Source of the DNA: Rutpela maculata
Lineage: Eukaryota > Arthropoda > Insecta > Coleoptera > Cerambycidae
Reading direction: 5' to 3'
NCBI GenBank assembly: GCA_936432065.2
Contig: OW386285.2
Location: 180,970,890 to 181,034,889 of the forward strand
Length of the DNA stretch: 64,000 nt
In this document: piece by piece, positions 34,801 to 44,838 of the stretch
Numbering within the stretch: position 1 is the stretch's first letter
How the letters are laid out: every line of letters starts with the position of its first letter
Program-made: the position numbers and the translations under genes
Notes under the pieces: model-generated
Seen by the model: only the letters and a program-made list of their open reading frames with translations
What the model was told of the DNA's origin: nothing
Databases searched by the model: none

Positions 34801-37099
34801 GGTGCTGGTACTTGCCGCGGTGAGAGTTTTTAACTGTTGACACTTCTTGAGTGGAGCGTTGCTCAACACCCAAGTATTTATACGTCTCTCCGGCATCTAG
34901 CTGGTGCAAGATGCTTCCATCCATAAGCTGCGCGTCCTCTCCGTAGTCACCGCATCGTCCTCTCTTGAGGTGAACCAGTGCACATTTGTCCTCCAAGCCG
35001 AACTCCATACCGACAGCCTGAGTGTACTCATGTACCACCCTGAGAGATTGGCGTAAATCTCTCTCGCTGGAGGCATAAAGTTTAAGGTCATATATGTAAA
35101 ACAGATGGGTGACCTTATGCCTCCTATCTCCGGGGGTAACGCAATTGTAACCACGGGTTCTGCGAAGTTCAACGGATAACGGCAGTAGCGAGATGCAAAA
35201 TAGAAGGGGACTGAGAAAGTCTCCCTGAAACACACCCCTCTTAAACATAACCGGCTCTGTTTGGACTCTGACATTACCAGATGTTATAGTAAAGCGAGTC
35301 CTCCAGAGCGGCATGAGTTGTTCTATGCATCTCACTACGGGACCGGGCATCGCAAGACATTGGAGCAAGTGAACAATTAGCTCATGAGATGTCATATCAA
35401 ATGCCTTGCGGTAATCGATCCAGGCCATAGAAAGGTTCCGCTTATACTGCACGGAGTCCTGCGTGACACATCTGTCAATAAGCAGGTTCTCCTTGCAGCC
35501 AGCGACACCCTTCTTAGACCCACGTTGCTCGTATATCCGTTCGTAAACCGGGCCGCTTGCTTGAAGTACCCGCATGTACAAGATACGTGTGAATATCTTG
35601 TAACATGCGTTCAAACAGGTTATCGGTCTGTAGTTCGCTGGATCTGCCAGATCTCCGTTCTTAGGAAGTAGCATGGTTCGCCCCTCGATAATCCATGAAG
35701 GGATTTGCTGCTCTCCATTTAGCCACGAGGTGAAGATTCTGGCTAAATGGCGGTGGGTGCTCGGAAGTTTTTTCCACCAAAATGTGTTAATCCCATCGGG
35801 TCCAGGAGCAGCAAAGTTCTTGGAGCCTTCTAGGGCTCTTCGAACCTCTTCCGTCGTTATCGGTTGGCACACTGCTAGAGGCTGCTGGAGCCCTTGGCAA
35901 AAAGCTTCAAAGTGTGCCAGGGCTGGAGTATCTCGGTTTAGTGGACGCTTTTGTTCGTAAAGCGTCTTCCAGAAGTCTTCCACCTGATCTACAGTCGGCG
36001 GATTCTCAACAATACGCTCAGGCGGTTGGAACAGGCGAGATGGCTTCTTGCGGAAAAGGTTATTTTCCGCTACTGCCCTCGCCCGCCTTGCTAGCGACAT
36101 TTTGCAAGCCCCTAGCATCCGTATTCTATCGAGACAATATTGCTTGGTGGTAAGCAGCACTGCCACGTTAAGCGTGTGATGGACTCGCCTTAAGTTGGCG
36201 GCGATTCGCCGCACTTTTGACGTGAAAGGCCTGTTCTCCGCCATGTAATCCATCACACACTGAATACGGGAGGCATATTGTCTCGCCGACCGGATCTTGG
36301 CTTCCATCTTTCTTATACGCCGGTCAGCTCTCTTCTGAGGGGAAGTAGTATTATCCCGCCTCACCACCGGAGAGAGCCGCGTCGCGGCGTCGTAGACGGC
36401 ACAATTAATGTGCCAGATATCAGCCTCTTCCGGAATAGCTTCACTGAGTTCTGCGTCCACTCTGACCAGATCTTGTGGCCGAGGGGGCTTTTGATGGTGC
36501 AGCCCCCTTCTGGTTCTGATGCCCTCTGGTATGGATGGAACATCTAAAACCACCTCCTCGACCGGTTGATCGGGCGGTCTGTCGACTACCTCTTCAACAG
36601 GTCTCAGAGCGGTTCTGATGTAGCCTCTGCTTCGGAGGTGAAATACATAGTCACGAAGATTTTGTTTCGTGAAAGCGCGATGCTCTGGGTGTATATCACA
36701 CCACAGAGCATGCATCCGCGCCATGTATACCCTCCGTGCAGGCTCACTGCTTTCATAGCACTGCAGAAGGTCGTCCCTCAGCTCGTCCGTCCACTCAAAG
36801 CGTCCATATGCGTCGCGGTTGTCGTCATCGGGCAGTCCGTCCTGTTGGGCCCCACCACCTTGCCCATGACCCCTATCCGCTCGGGGTCGATCGTGGGGGC
36901 CCTGCCTTTGGTCAACTGGAACCAGAGATTTGGGCTTGTGGGTGGTTAGCCCAGCAAGCCCACGACCGACACCAGAGGGGAATGAGCTTTCCCCTCCCGG
37001 GTGCACTAGGGCTGCCGGTTCGATTTTGCACCCCCAGCTGGAGTAAGTGGTGGTGCTACTCACCAAAGGCTTGATAGATGAAAGTCAGCCCCTCCTGCC
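31826..37099 (-). mobile_element. Chimeric element: A2 front joined to A3 back
   Basis: At 5.3 kb this is longer than a normal 3.7-kb copy. The minus strand starts with an A2 leader and ORF (37099 to about 33895). The A2 part runs through RT, linker and finger and stops inside the region before the endonuclease (ending VVGNER). There it is joined directly, in frame, to RT sequence of an A3-type copy (RCVTQDSVQYKRN), which runs through RT, finger, endonuclease and 3' UTR to 31826. No ATT lies at the internal joint. This suggests recombination or template switching between two elements. Confidence 0.85.
31936..37066 (-). pseudogene. Chimeric polyprotein with two RT and two finger regions
   Basis: The frames 34742-37066 and 31936-34755 would form one very long protein but for a single extra A near 34752 (GACAACC against GACACC in the copy at 46095). 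The first RT has lost its catalytic centre: FYIYDLKLYAS replaces FYMDDLKLYAS. The second RT keeps FYMDDLKLYA. The A3 half carries the only complete endonuclease (NKPDIVLLDHQLKTMFVVEF). Three codons (EGF) are missing near 32613 (GLKSETIMACQ). The joint at about 33893-33898 reads GNERRCVTQD. Confidence 0.85.

Positions 37100-37173
<74 letters not shown>
37100..37173. repeat. (ATT)n tract
   Basis: About 24 uninterrupted ATT units between the chimeric element and the A-tail of the next copy. Confidence 0.95.
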
Positions 37174-37175
<2 letters not shown>

Positions 37176-37221
37176 TTTTTTTTTTTTTTTTTTGGTTTAT
37201 AAAAGCCAGTCACCCTTTATA

Positions 37222-37297
37222 CTCTGTGGCTCCGACACTCACAGAGGGGAGCTGGTAGTACCGGTAGCCACTCCCCACGTCCGTGGGGTGAGTGACT
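37222..37297 (-). promoter_or_regulatory. Conserved two-hairpin 3' UTR structure
   Basis: In RNA sense, helix 1 pairs AGUCACU (complement of 37291-37297, starting within the stop codon) with AGUGGCU (37266-37272). It encloses the hairpin CCCCACGGACGUGGGG (37273-37288). Helix 2 pairs CUCUGUG with CACAGAG (37240-37246 and 37222-37228), with a loop containing UCGGAG. The same architecture with changed base pairs occurs in A2, A3 and B copies, so it is probably the element's RT recognition site. Confidence 0.7.
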
Positions 37298-40200
37298 ACT
37301 GGGTCCGAGAATCGTGTGCCCTGAGTAGACGTAATGAACCGAGGATAATGGCATCCTGCATCCTGCCGGCTAAGATCTCTGCCGAATTTCGGCATGCCGG
37401 CATGATCATTAGTTCTGAAAGCAGTGTGTGTCTCGTTCCACCGAGGGCTCCTATGATCAGGACCACTAGCTTAACAGTATGGCCTGGGTAAAACCTGCGG
37501 AGCTCGAAGAGCAAATCTCGATATTTCGTCCGTCTTTCCTCCTCCTTCAAGACAATGTTATTCTCCGCGGGAGCCGAGAACTCCACGACAAACATTGTCT
37601 TGAGTTGGTGGTCGAGGAGTACCATGTCAGGCTTATTAGCTTGTATTTGCCTGACGGTGGGAAACGAGTAGTTCCAATAAATTAGACACTTCTCATTTCC
37701 CACAACGGACTCAATATCTCCCGGAGCGTAAGGCAGCACTGGTGTCTCGTCTATCCCATACGAGTGCCTTAAGTGATAATAAAGCACTCGTAATGCTGCG
37801 TCGTGCCTCTGGATATAGGCCGAGACTGCATATACTTGACAAGCCGACAGCAAATGCATTAATGTCTCCGGCGCCCTGTGGCAGGTCCTGCAGCTGACAT
37901 CAAGGACCTCTATACCCATGACACGACTTCGATAGACGAGTGTGTTGAATACACCATCCTGGCACGATAATATGAATCCCTCGGTCTCAGACTTCAGCCC
38001 GGCTGACCTTAAGAAAGCAAAGGTCAGCCTTTCGGATAAGCCGCGGTCTTCTATATTTTTATAGAAGACGCCGTGCAATGGCTTATCCGAGTGTCGCTGC
38101 AGAAATAGATCAATTTCAGCAGCATTGACTTGGGCTTTTTGCCGAGCAGGTTCCAACTCGGTGACAGAGTCTTGGTTAACCCGCTCAGCGTCGAAGGCCA
38201 GACCGAGTTCATCGGCGGCTCTGCGTGCTGCCTTAAGCAAAAAGGCTCCTACTCCTGCACTTTCATGGTCTCGGACCATGCAGAGGAGGGGATCCGAACT
38301 CCTTATGACCTTACAGGCTCCATCCAGAACCATTCTGTTATGGAGACTCTCCAAACTCAAGAGTCCACGGCCTCCCCGATGTCGTGGGAGATATAACCGT
38401 GGAACGGACGATTTAGGGTGCAAACTCCTATAGAGATGCATCTTTTTTCGGGTTCCTACATCGAGTTGACGCAGCTCCTCTTGATTCCATTTAATTACTC
38501 CGAAGGAGTAGAGGAGGATCGGAACGGCAAGCATATTGGTAGCAGACACCTTGTTCTTCCCCGACAGTTCTGAAGACCAGATCTGTCGGAGTCGGTGCTG
38601 ATACTTGCCGCGGAGAGCGTTTTTTACTACACTCACTTCTTGGGTGGAGCGTTGCTCGACACCCAAGTAAGTGTACGACTCTCCGGCATCTAAATGATGT
38701 AAGATGCTTCCGTCCACAAGCTGCGCATCCTCTCCGTAGTCACCACATCGTCCTCTCTTGAGGTGGACTAGTGCACACTTGTCCAACCCAAATTCCATGC
38801 CGACAGCCTGCGTGTACTCCTGTACCACCCTGAGGGACTGGCGTAAATCCCTCTCTCCGGAGGCATAAAGTTTAAGGTCATCCATGTAAAACAGATGGGT
38901 GACCTTATGCCTCCTGTCGCCGGGGGTACCGCAGTTGTATCCACGGGTATTTCGAAGCGAAACGGACAATGGTAGTAGTGAAATGCAAAATAGAAAGGGG
39001 CTTAGGGAATCTCCCTGAAATACTCCCCTCCTGAACAATACCGGCTCTGTCTGGACTCTGCTGTTACCTGATGTTATGGTAAAGCGAGTCCTCCAGAGCG
39101 GCATGAGTTCTTCGATACATCTCACTACGGGACCTGGCACCGCGAGACATCTGAGCAAGTGGACAATAAGCTCATGGGATGTCATATCAAATGCCTTGCG
39201 GTAGTCGATCCAGGCCATAGAGAGGTTACGCTTATACTGCACGGAGTCCTGCGTGATACATCTATCGATCAGCAGGTTCTCCTTGCAGCCAGCGACACCT
39301 CTCTTTGACCCTCTTTGCTCATATATCCGTTCGTAAACCCGTTCAACTGCTTGGAGCACCCGCATGTACAAGATGCGTGTAAACAACTTGTAGCATGCGT
39401 TTAAGCAAGTTATCGGCCGGTAATTTTTTGGGTTAGACAAATCTCCGTTCTTCGGGATCAGCACTGTCCGCCCCTCGACAACCCAAGAAGGAATTTGCTG
39501 CTGCCCATTTAGCCATGAACTAAAAATTCTGGCCAAATGGTGGTGGGTACTGGAAGACTTTTTCCACCAAAAGTTATTTATCCCATCGGGACCTGGAGCA
39601 GCAAAGTTCCTAGAGCCCTCAAGAGCTCTTCGAACCTCTTCTGGGGTTATCGGTTGGCACACCTTGTTTGGTTGTTGAAACCTTTGGCAAAAGGCTTCAA
39701 AGTGTGCCAGGGCTGGAGTGTCTCTGTTGAGTGGGAGCTTCTGTCCGTAGAGCGTTTTCCAGAAGTTTTCCACCTGATCTACAGTCGGCGGATTCTCTAC
39801 AACACGCTGAGGCGGTTCGAAAAGGCGAGAGGGCTTTTTGCGGAATAGATTGTTTTCCGCCAGCCCCCTCGCCCGCCTCACTAATGACTTTTTACAAGTC
39901 ACTAGCATCCGTATCCGATCAAGGCAGTGCTGCTTGGTGGTTCGCAGCACTGCCCCATTCAGTATGTGATGGACGCGTCTTAAATTGGCGGCTATGCGCT
40001 TAACTTTAGGCGTGAATGTCTTATTGGAGGCCATATATTCCATCACACATTGGATACAGGATGCATGTTGCCTCGCCGACCGGATCTTGGCTTCCATCTT
40101 ATGTATACGCCGCTCCTCTCTCTCCTGTGGGGAGGCAGTGTTCCGCCTCTCCCCTGAGGTTAAGCGCTGTGCAGCAGCGTATACGGCACAGTTTATGCTC

Positions 40201-40622
40201 CAGATGACAGCCCCTTCTGGTATCGCTTCACGAAGTTCAGCATCCACTCTGGCTAGGTCTTCTGATCTGGGGGGTCTGATGTAGTGTAACCCCCTTCTTG
40301 TGTTGAGGCCCTCTGGTGTTAGTGGAACGTCTAGAACTGCCTCCACAACCAGTTCATTCAGCGGCTCTTCAACCGCCTCATTTACCGGCTGAGGAACAGC
40401 TCTCACGTAGCCCCTGCTACGAAGGTGGGATACATAATCACGCAGATTTTGCGGCGTGAAGGCGCTGTGCTCCGGATGTCTTTCACACCACAGAGCATGC
40501 ATTCGCGCCATGTACCCCCTTCGTGCGGGCTCACTGCTTTCGTAGCACAGCAGAAGATCATTCCTCAGCTCATCTGTCCACTCAAAGCGTCCATGTGTCT
40601 CGCTGTCGTCATTGTCAGGCAC
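37296..40622 (-). CDS. R4/Dong-like retrotransposon protein (RT and restriction-like endonuclease), intact
   Basis: 1108 codons without a stop. Myb/SANT-like N-terminal region at about residues 10-75 (GRFEWTDEL...CYESSEPARRGYM), probably DNA binding. RT at about 330-700 with NYRPITCLNACYK (near 402), AWIDYRKAFDM (near 475), GVFQGDSLSPFLF and the catalytic FYMDDLKLYA (near 578). CCHC finger CRTCHRAPETLMHLLSACQ near 917; its last C is kept. Endonuclease PD-X14-E (NKPDMVLLDHQLKTMFVVEF) near 999-1018. The given start is a GTG. The frame is open a further 32 codons to a TGA near 40719 and has no ATG until residue 34 (GYMARM), inside the N-terminal domain. Initiation is therefore probably non-AUG. 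Expected role: nick (TAA)n DNA and reverse transcribe its own RNA there. Confidence 0.9.
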   Translation of the reverse strand: MPDNDDSETHGRFEWTDELRNDLLLCYESSEPARRGYMARMHALWCERHPEHSAFTPQNLRDYVSHLRSRGYVRAVPQPVNEAVEEPLNELVVEAVLDVPLTPEGLNTRRGLHYIRPPRSEDLARVDAELREAIPEGAVIWSINCAVYAAAQRLTSGERRNTASPQEREERRIHKMEAKIRSARQHASCIQCVMEYMASNKTFTPKVKRIAANLRRVHHILNGAVLRTTKQHCLDRIRMLVTCKKSLVRRARGLAENNLFRKKPSRLFEPPQRVVENPPTVDQVENFWKTLYGQKLPLNRDTPALAHFEAFCQRFQQPNKVCQPITPEEVRRALEGSRNFAAPGPDGINNFWWKKSSSTHHHLARIFSSWLNGQQQIPSWVVEGRTVLIPKNGDLSNPKNYRPITCLNACYKLFTRILYMRVLQAVERVYERIYEQRGSKRGVAGCKENLLIDRCITQDSVQYKRNLSMAWIDYRKAFDMTSHELIVHLLRCLAVPGPVVRCIEELMPLWRTRFTITSGNSRVQTEPVLFRRGVFQGDSLSPFLFCISLLPLSVSLRNTRGYNCGTPGDRRHKVTHLFYMDDLKLYASGERDLRQSLRVVQEYTQAVGMEFGLDKCALVHLKRGRCGDYGEDAQLVDGSILHHLDAGESYTYLGVEQRSTQEVSVVKNALRGKYQHRLRQIWSSELSGKNKVSATNMLAVPILLYSFGVIKWNQEELRQLDVGTRKKMHLYRSLHPKSSVPRLYLPRHRGGRGLLSLESLHNRMVLDGACKVIRSSDPLLCMVRDHESAGVGAFLLKAARRAADELGLAFDAERVNQDSVTELEPARQKAQVNAAEIDLFLQRHSDKPLHGVFYKNIEDRGLSERLTFAFLRSAGLKSETEGFILSCQDGVFNTLVYRSRVMGIEVLDVSCRTCHRAPETLMHLLSACQVYAVSAYIQRHDAALRVLYYHLRHSYGIDETPVLPYAPGDIESVVGNEKCLIYWNYSFPTVRQIQANKPDMVLLDHQLKTMFVVEFSAPAENNIVLKEEERRTKYRDLLFELRRFYPGHTVKLVVLIIGALGGTRHTLLSELMIMPACRNSAEILAGRMQDAIILGSLRLLRAHDSRTQ

Positions 40623-40754
40623 TCCGTCCGGTTGGGCCCCACCACCTTGCCTGTGACCCCCATCCGGATGGGGTCGATTGTGGGGGCCCAGTCTTCTGTT
40701 GCCTGGAACCAGAAGATTTCAGCTTGTTAGGTGGTTAGCCTAACAAGCCCACGG

Positions 40755-40807
40755 CCGACACCGGAGGGGAAGTCTCTTTCCCCTCCCGGGTGCGCTAGCA
40801 CTGTCGG
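40755..40807 (-). promoter_or_regulatory. Conserved 5' leader three-way junction
   Basis: CCGACA (40755-40760) pairs with TGTCGG (40802-40807). The closed region holds two hairpins: a GGAGGGGAA/TTCCCCTCC stem (40763-40787) and GTGC-GCTA-GCAC (40790-40801). In A2 copies CCGACA becomes CCGGCA in RNA sense and still pairs through G-U. It could serve translation initiation or RNA processing; function is not shown. Confidence 0.55.
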
Positions 40808-40889
40808 TCCGGATTTTGCACCCGTGGCTGGAGTAAGTGGTGTCGCTACTCACCAAAGGCTAGTTAAATGTAAGGGAGCCCCTCATGCT

Positions 40890-40917
40890 TATATTATTAT
40901 TATTATTATTATTATTA
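40890..40917. repeat. (ATT)n tract
   Basis: About nine ATT units, slightly impure at the start (TATATT). Confidence 0.85.
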
Positions 40918-43900
40918 TTTTTTTTCCTAAAAGCCAGTCACCCTTTATACCCTGTGGCTCCGACACTCACAGAGGGGAGCTGGTAGTACCGGCAGCCACT
41001 CCCCACGTCCGTGGGGTGAGTGACTACTGGGTCCGAGAATCGTGTGCCCTGAGTAGACGTAATGAGCCGAGGATAATGGCCTTCTGCATCCTGCCGGCTA
41101 AGATCTCTGCCGAATTTCGGCATGCCGGTATGATCTTTAGTTCTGAAAGCAGCGTGTGTCTCGTTCCACCGAAGGCTCCTATGATCAGGACCACTAGCTT
41201 AACAGTATGGCCAGGGTAAAGCCTGCGGAGCTCGAAGAGCAAATCTCGATATTTCGTCCGTTTTTCCTCCTCCTTCAAGACAATGTTATTCTCCGCGGGA
41301 GCCGAGAACTCCACGACAAACATTGTCTTGAGTTGGTGGTCGAGGAGGACCATGTCAGGCTTATTAGCTTGTATTTGCCTGACGGTGGGAAACGGGTAGT
41401 TCCAATAAATTAGACACTTCTCATTCCCCACAACGGACTCAATATCCCCCGGAGCGTAAGGCAGCACTGGTGTCTCGTCTATCCCATACGAGTGCCTTAA
41501 GTGATAATAAAGCACTCGTAATGCTGCGTCGTGCCTCTGGATATAGGCCGAGACTGCATATACTGGACAAGCCGACAGCAAATGCATTAATGTCTCCGGC
41601 GCCCTGTGGCAGGTCCTGCAGCTGACATCAGGGACCTCTATACCCATGACACGACTTCGATAGACGAGTGTGTTGAATACACCATCCTGGCACGCCATTA
41701 TGAATCTCTCGGTCTCAGACTTTAGCCCGGCTGACCTTAAGAAAGCAAAGGTCAGCCTTTCGGATAAGCCGCGGTCTTCTATATTTTTATAGAAGACTCC
41801 GTGCAATGGCTTATCCGAGTGTAGCTGCAGAAATAAATCAATTTCAGTAGCTTTGACTTGGGCTTTTTGCCGAGCAGGTTCCAACTCGGTGACAGAGACG
41901 TGATTAACCCGCTCAGCGTCGAAGACCAAACCGTGTTCATCGGCGGCTCTGCGCGCTGCCTTAAACAAAAAGGCTCCTACTCCTGCACTTTCATGGTCTC
42001 GGACCATGCAGAGGAGGGGATCCGAACTCCTTATGACCTTACAGGCTCCATCCAGAACCATCCTGTTATGGAGACTCTTCAAACTCAAGAGTCCACGGCC
42101 TCCCCGATATCGTGGGAGATATAACCGTGGAACGGACGATTTAGGGTGCAAACTCCTATAGAGATGCATCTTTTTTCGGGTTCCTACATCGAGTTGTCGC
42201 AGCTCCTCTTGATTCCATTTAATTACTCCAAAGGAGTAGAGGAGGATCGGAACGGCAAGCATATTGGTAGCAGACACCTTGTTCTTCCCCGACAGTCCCG
42301 AAGACCAGATCTGTCGGAGTCGGTGCTGATACTTGCCGCGGAGAGCGTTTTTTACTACACTCACTTCTTGGGTGGAGCGTTGCTCAACACCCAAGTAAGT
42401 GTACGACTCTCCGGCATCTAGGTGATGTAAGATGCTTCAGTCCACAAGCTGCGCATCCTCTCCGTAGTCACCGCATCGTCCTCTCTTGAGGTGGACTAGT
42501 GCACACTTGTCCAACCCAAATTCCATGCCGACAGCCTGCGTGTACTCCTGTACCACCCTGAGGGACTGGCGTAAATCCCTCTCTCCGGAGGCATAAAGTT
42601 TAAGGTCATCCACGTAAAACAGATGGGTGACCTTATGCCTCCTATCGCCGGGGGTACCGCAGTTGTAGCCACGGGTATTTCGCAGCGAAACGGATAATGG
42701 CAGTAGCGAGATGCAAAACAGAAGGGGGCTTAGGGAATCTCCCTGAAATACTCCCCTTCTGAACAATACCGGCCCTGTCTGGACTCTGCTATTACCCGAT
42801 GTTATGGTAAAGCGAGTTCTCCAGAGCGGCATGAGTTCTTCGATACATCTCACTACGGGACCGGGCACCGCAAGACATCTGAGCAAGCGGACAATGAGCT
42901 CATGGGATGTCATATCAAATGCCTTGCGGTAGTCGATCCAGGCCATAAAGAGGTTACGCTTATACTGCACGGAGTCCTGCGTGATACATCTGTCGATCAG
43001 CAGGTTCTCCTTGCAGCCAGCGACACCTCTCTTTGATCCTCGTTGCTTATATACCCGTTCGTAAACCCGTTCAACTGCTTGGAGCACCCGCATGTACAAG
43101 ATGCGTGTAAACAACTTGTAGCATGTAGCAAGTTATCGGCCGGTAAATTTTTGGGTTAGACAAATCTCCGTTCTTCGGGATCAGCACTGTCCACCCTTCG
43201 ACAACCCAAGAAGGAATTTGCTGCTCCCCATTTAGCCATGAATTAAAAATTCTGGCCAAATGGTGGTGGGTACTGGAAAACTTTTTCCACCAAAAGTTCT
43301 TTATCCCATCGGGACCTGGAGCAGCAAAGTTCTTAGAGCCCTCAAGAGCTCTTCAAACCTCTTCTGGGGTTATCGGTTGGCACACCTCGTTTGGTTGTTG
43401 AAACCTTTGGCAAAAGGCTTCAAAGTGTGCCAGGGCTGGAGTGTCTCTGTTGAGTGGGAGCTTCTGTCCGTAGAGCGTTTTCCAGAAGTTTTCCACCTGA
43501 TCTACAGTCGGCGGATTCTCTACAACACGCTGAGGCGGTTCGAAAAGGCGCGAGGGCTTTTTGCGGAATAGATTGTTTTCCGCCAGCCCCCTCGCCCGCC
43601 TCACTAGTGACTTTTTACAAGTCACTAGCATCCATATCCGATCAAGGCAGTGCTGTTTGGTGGTTCGCAGCACTGCCCCATTCAGTGAGTGATGGACGCG
43701 TCTTAAATTGGCGGCTATGCGCCTAACTTTAGGCGTGAATGTCCTATTGGTCGCCATATAGTCCATCACACATTGGATACGCGATGCGTGTTGCCTCGCC
43801 GACCGGATCTTGGCTTCCATCTTTTGTATACGTCACTCCGCTCTCTCCTGTGGGGAGGCAGTATTCCGCCTCTCACCCGGAGTTAAGCGCTGGGCAGCAG

Positions 43901-44600
43901 CGTATACGGCACAATTTATGTGCCGGATGTCAGCCCCTTCTGGTATCGCTTCACGAAATTCAGCTTCCACTCTGGCTAGGTCTTCTGATCTGGGGGGTTT
44001 GATGTAGTGCAACCCCCTTCTGGTGTTGAGGCCCTCTGGTCTTGGTGGAACGTCTAGAACTGCCTCCACAACCGGTTCATTCAGCGGCTCTTCGACCGCC
44101 TCATTTACCGGCTGAGGAACAGCTCTCACGTAGCCCCTGCTGCGAAGGTGGGATACATAGTCACGCAGATTTTGTGGCGTGAAGGCGCTGTGCTCTGGGT
44201 GTCTTGCACACCACAGAGCGTGCATTCGCGCCATGTATCCCCTTCGCGCGGGCTCACTGCTTTCGTAGCATAGCAGAAGATTATTCCTCAGCTCATCGGT
44301 CCACTCGAAGCGTCCATGTAGCTCGCGGTCGTCATTGCCAGGCAATCCGTCCGGTTGGGCCCCACCACCTTGCCTGTGACCCCCATCCGAATGGGGTCGA
44401 TTGTGGGGGCCCTGTCTTCTGTTGCCTGGAACCAGAAGATTTCGGCCTGTCAGGTGGTTAGCCTAACAAGCCCACGGCCGACACCAGAGGGGAAGTTCTC
44501 TTTCCCCTCCCGGGTGCGCTAGCGCTGTCGGTCCGGGTTTTGCACCCGCGGCTGGAGTAAGTGGTCAAAGGCTAGTGAGATGTAAGAAAGCCCCTCCTGC
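40918..44600 (-). mobile_element. Full-length family A1 element, several lesions
   Basis: Complete from a short A-tail to the CAGGAGGGG 5' end, with ATT on both sides. The 5' leader lacks a few bases relative to sisters (TAAGTGG followed directly by TCAAAGGC near 44562). The ORF has at least four breaks. Confidence 0.88.
41024..44345 (-). pseudogene. Family A1 polyprotein, broken in four places
   Basis: Open parts 43833-44345, 43353-43820, 43071-43259, 42437-43114 and 41024-42394 together cover the full protein. Breaks: a stop near 43832 (GTATACGTCACTCC against CGCC in relatives), a stop near 43352 (RAL region), a deletion near 43126 in the ITCLNACYK motif, and a stop near 42438. RT catalytic box is FYVDDLKLYA. 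Finger CRTCHRAPETLMHLLSACP and endonuclease NKPDMVLLDHQLKTMFVVEF are intact. It is not coding-competent. Confidence 0.85.

Positions 44601-44655
<55 letters not shown>
44601..44655. repeat. (ATT)n tract
   Basis: About 18 ATT units. Confidence 0.9.
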
Positions 44656-44732
44656 CTTTCAAATTCTCTCCTTAAGAGGAGGTAAGGTGTACCAACCATC
44701 GGCTATCAGCAAGATGGCGGTTTCTATTATTA
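44656..44732 (-). mobile_element. Orphan fragment between two ATT tracts
   Basis: About 75 bp of non-A, non-B sequence (including AAGAGGAGGTAAGG and AAGATGGCGG on the plus strand), bounded by ATT on both sides. It is probably the extreme 3' end of another microsatellite-targeting element, but no coding sequence is available to prove it. Confidence 0.4.
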
Positions 44733-44765
44733 TTTTTTTTTTCTCTCCCCAATCCAGTCGCCCTT

Positions 44766-44789
44766 CTCTCTGCCTCCGATACCAGAGAG
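44766..44789 (-). promoter_or_regulatory. A2 3' UTR terminal hairpin
   Basis: CTCTCTG (44766-44772) pairs with CAGAGAG (44783-44789). The loop contains UCGGAG in RNA sense. The stem differs from A1 (CUCUGUG/CACAGAG) by compensating changes, while the loop hexamer is unchanged. Confidence 0.7.
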
Positions 44790-44838
44790 GGTACGCTGGT
44801 AATACCAGTGACCACTCCCTACGCCATAGAGTTAGTGA

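Larger units (their letters stand above)
37174..40889 (-). mobile_element. Full-length family A1 element with intact ORF
   Basis: Complete from a 20-base A-tail (37174-37193) to the 5' end at about 40889, ATT repeats on both sides. It contains the conserved 5' leader fold (40755-40807), one uninterrupted ORF and the two-hairpin 3' UTR. It is one of two potentially coding-competent copies in the window. Confidence 0.92.

Noticed and set aside
40800..40889. HDV-like self-cleaving ribozyme at the 5' end, as in R2
   Set aside because: I tried to pair the first bases of the A1 and A2 leaders with a downstream P1 strand and found no fitting double pseudoknot. A covariance-model search would decide.
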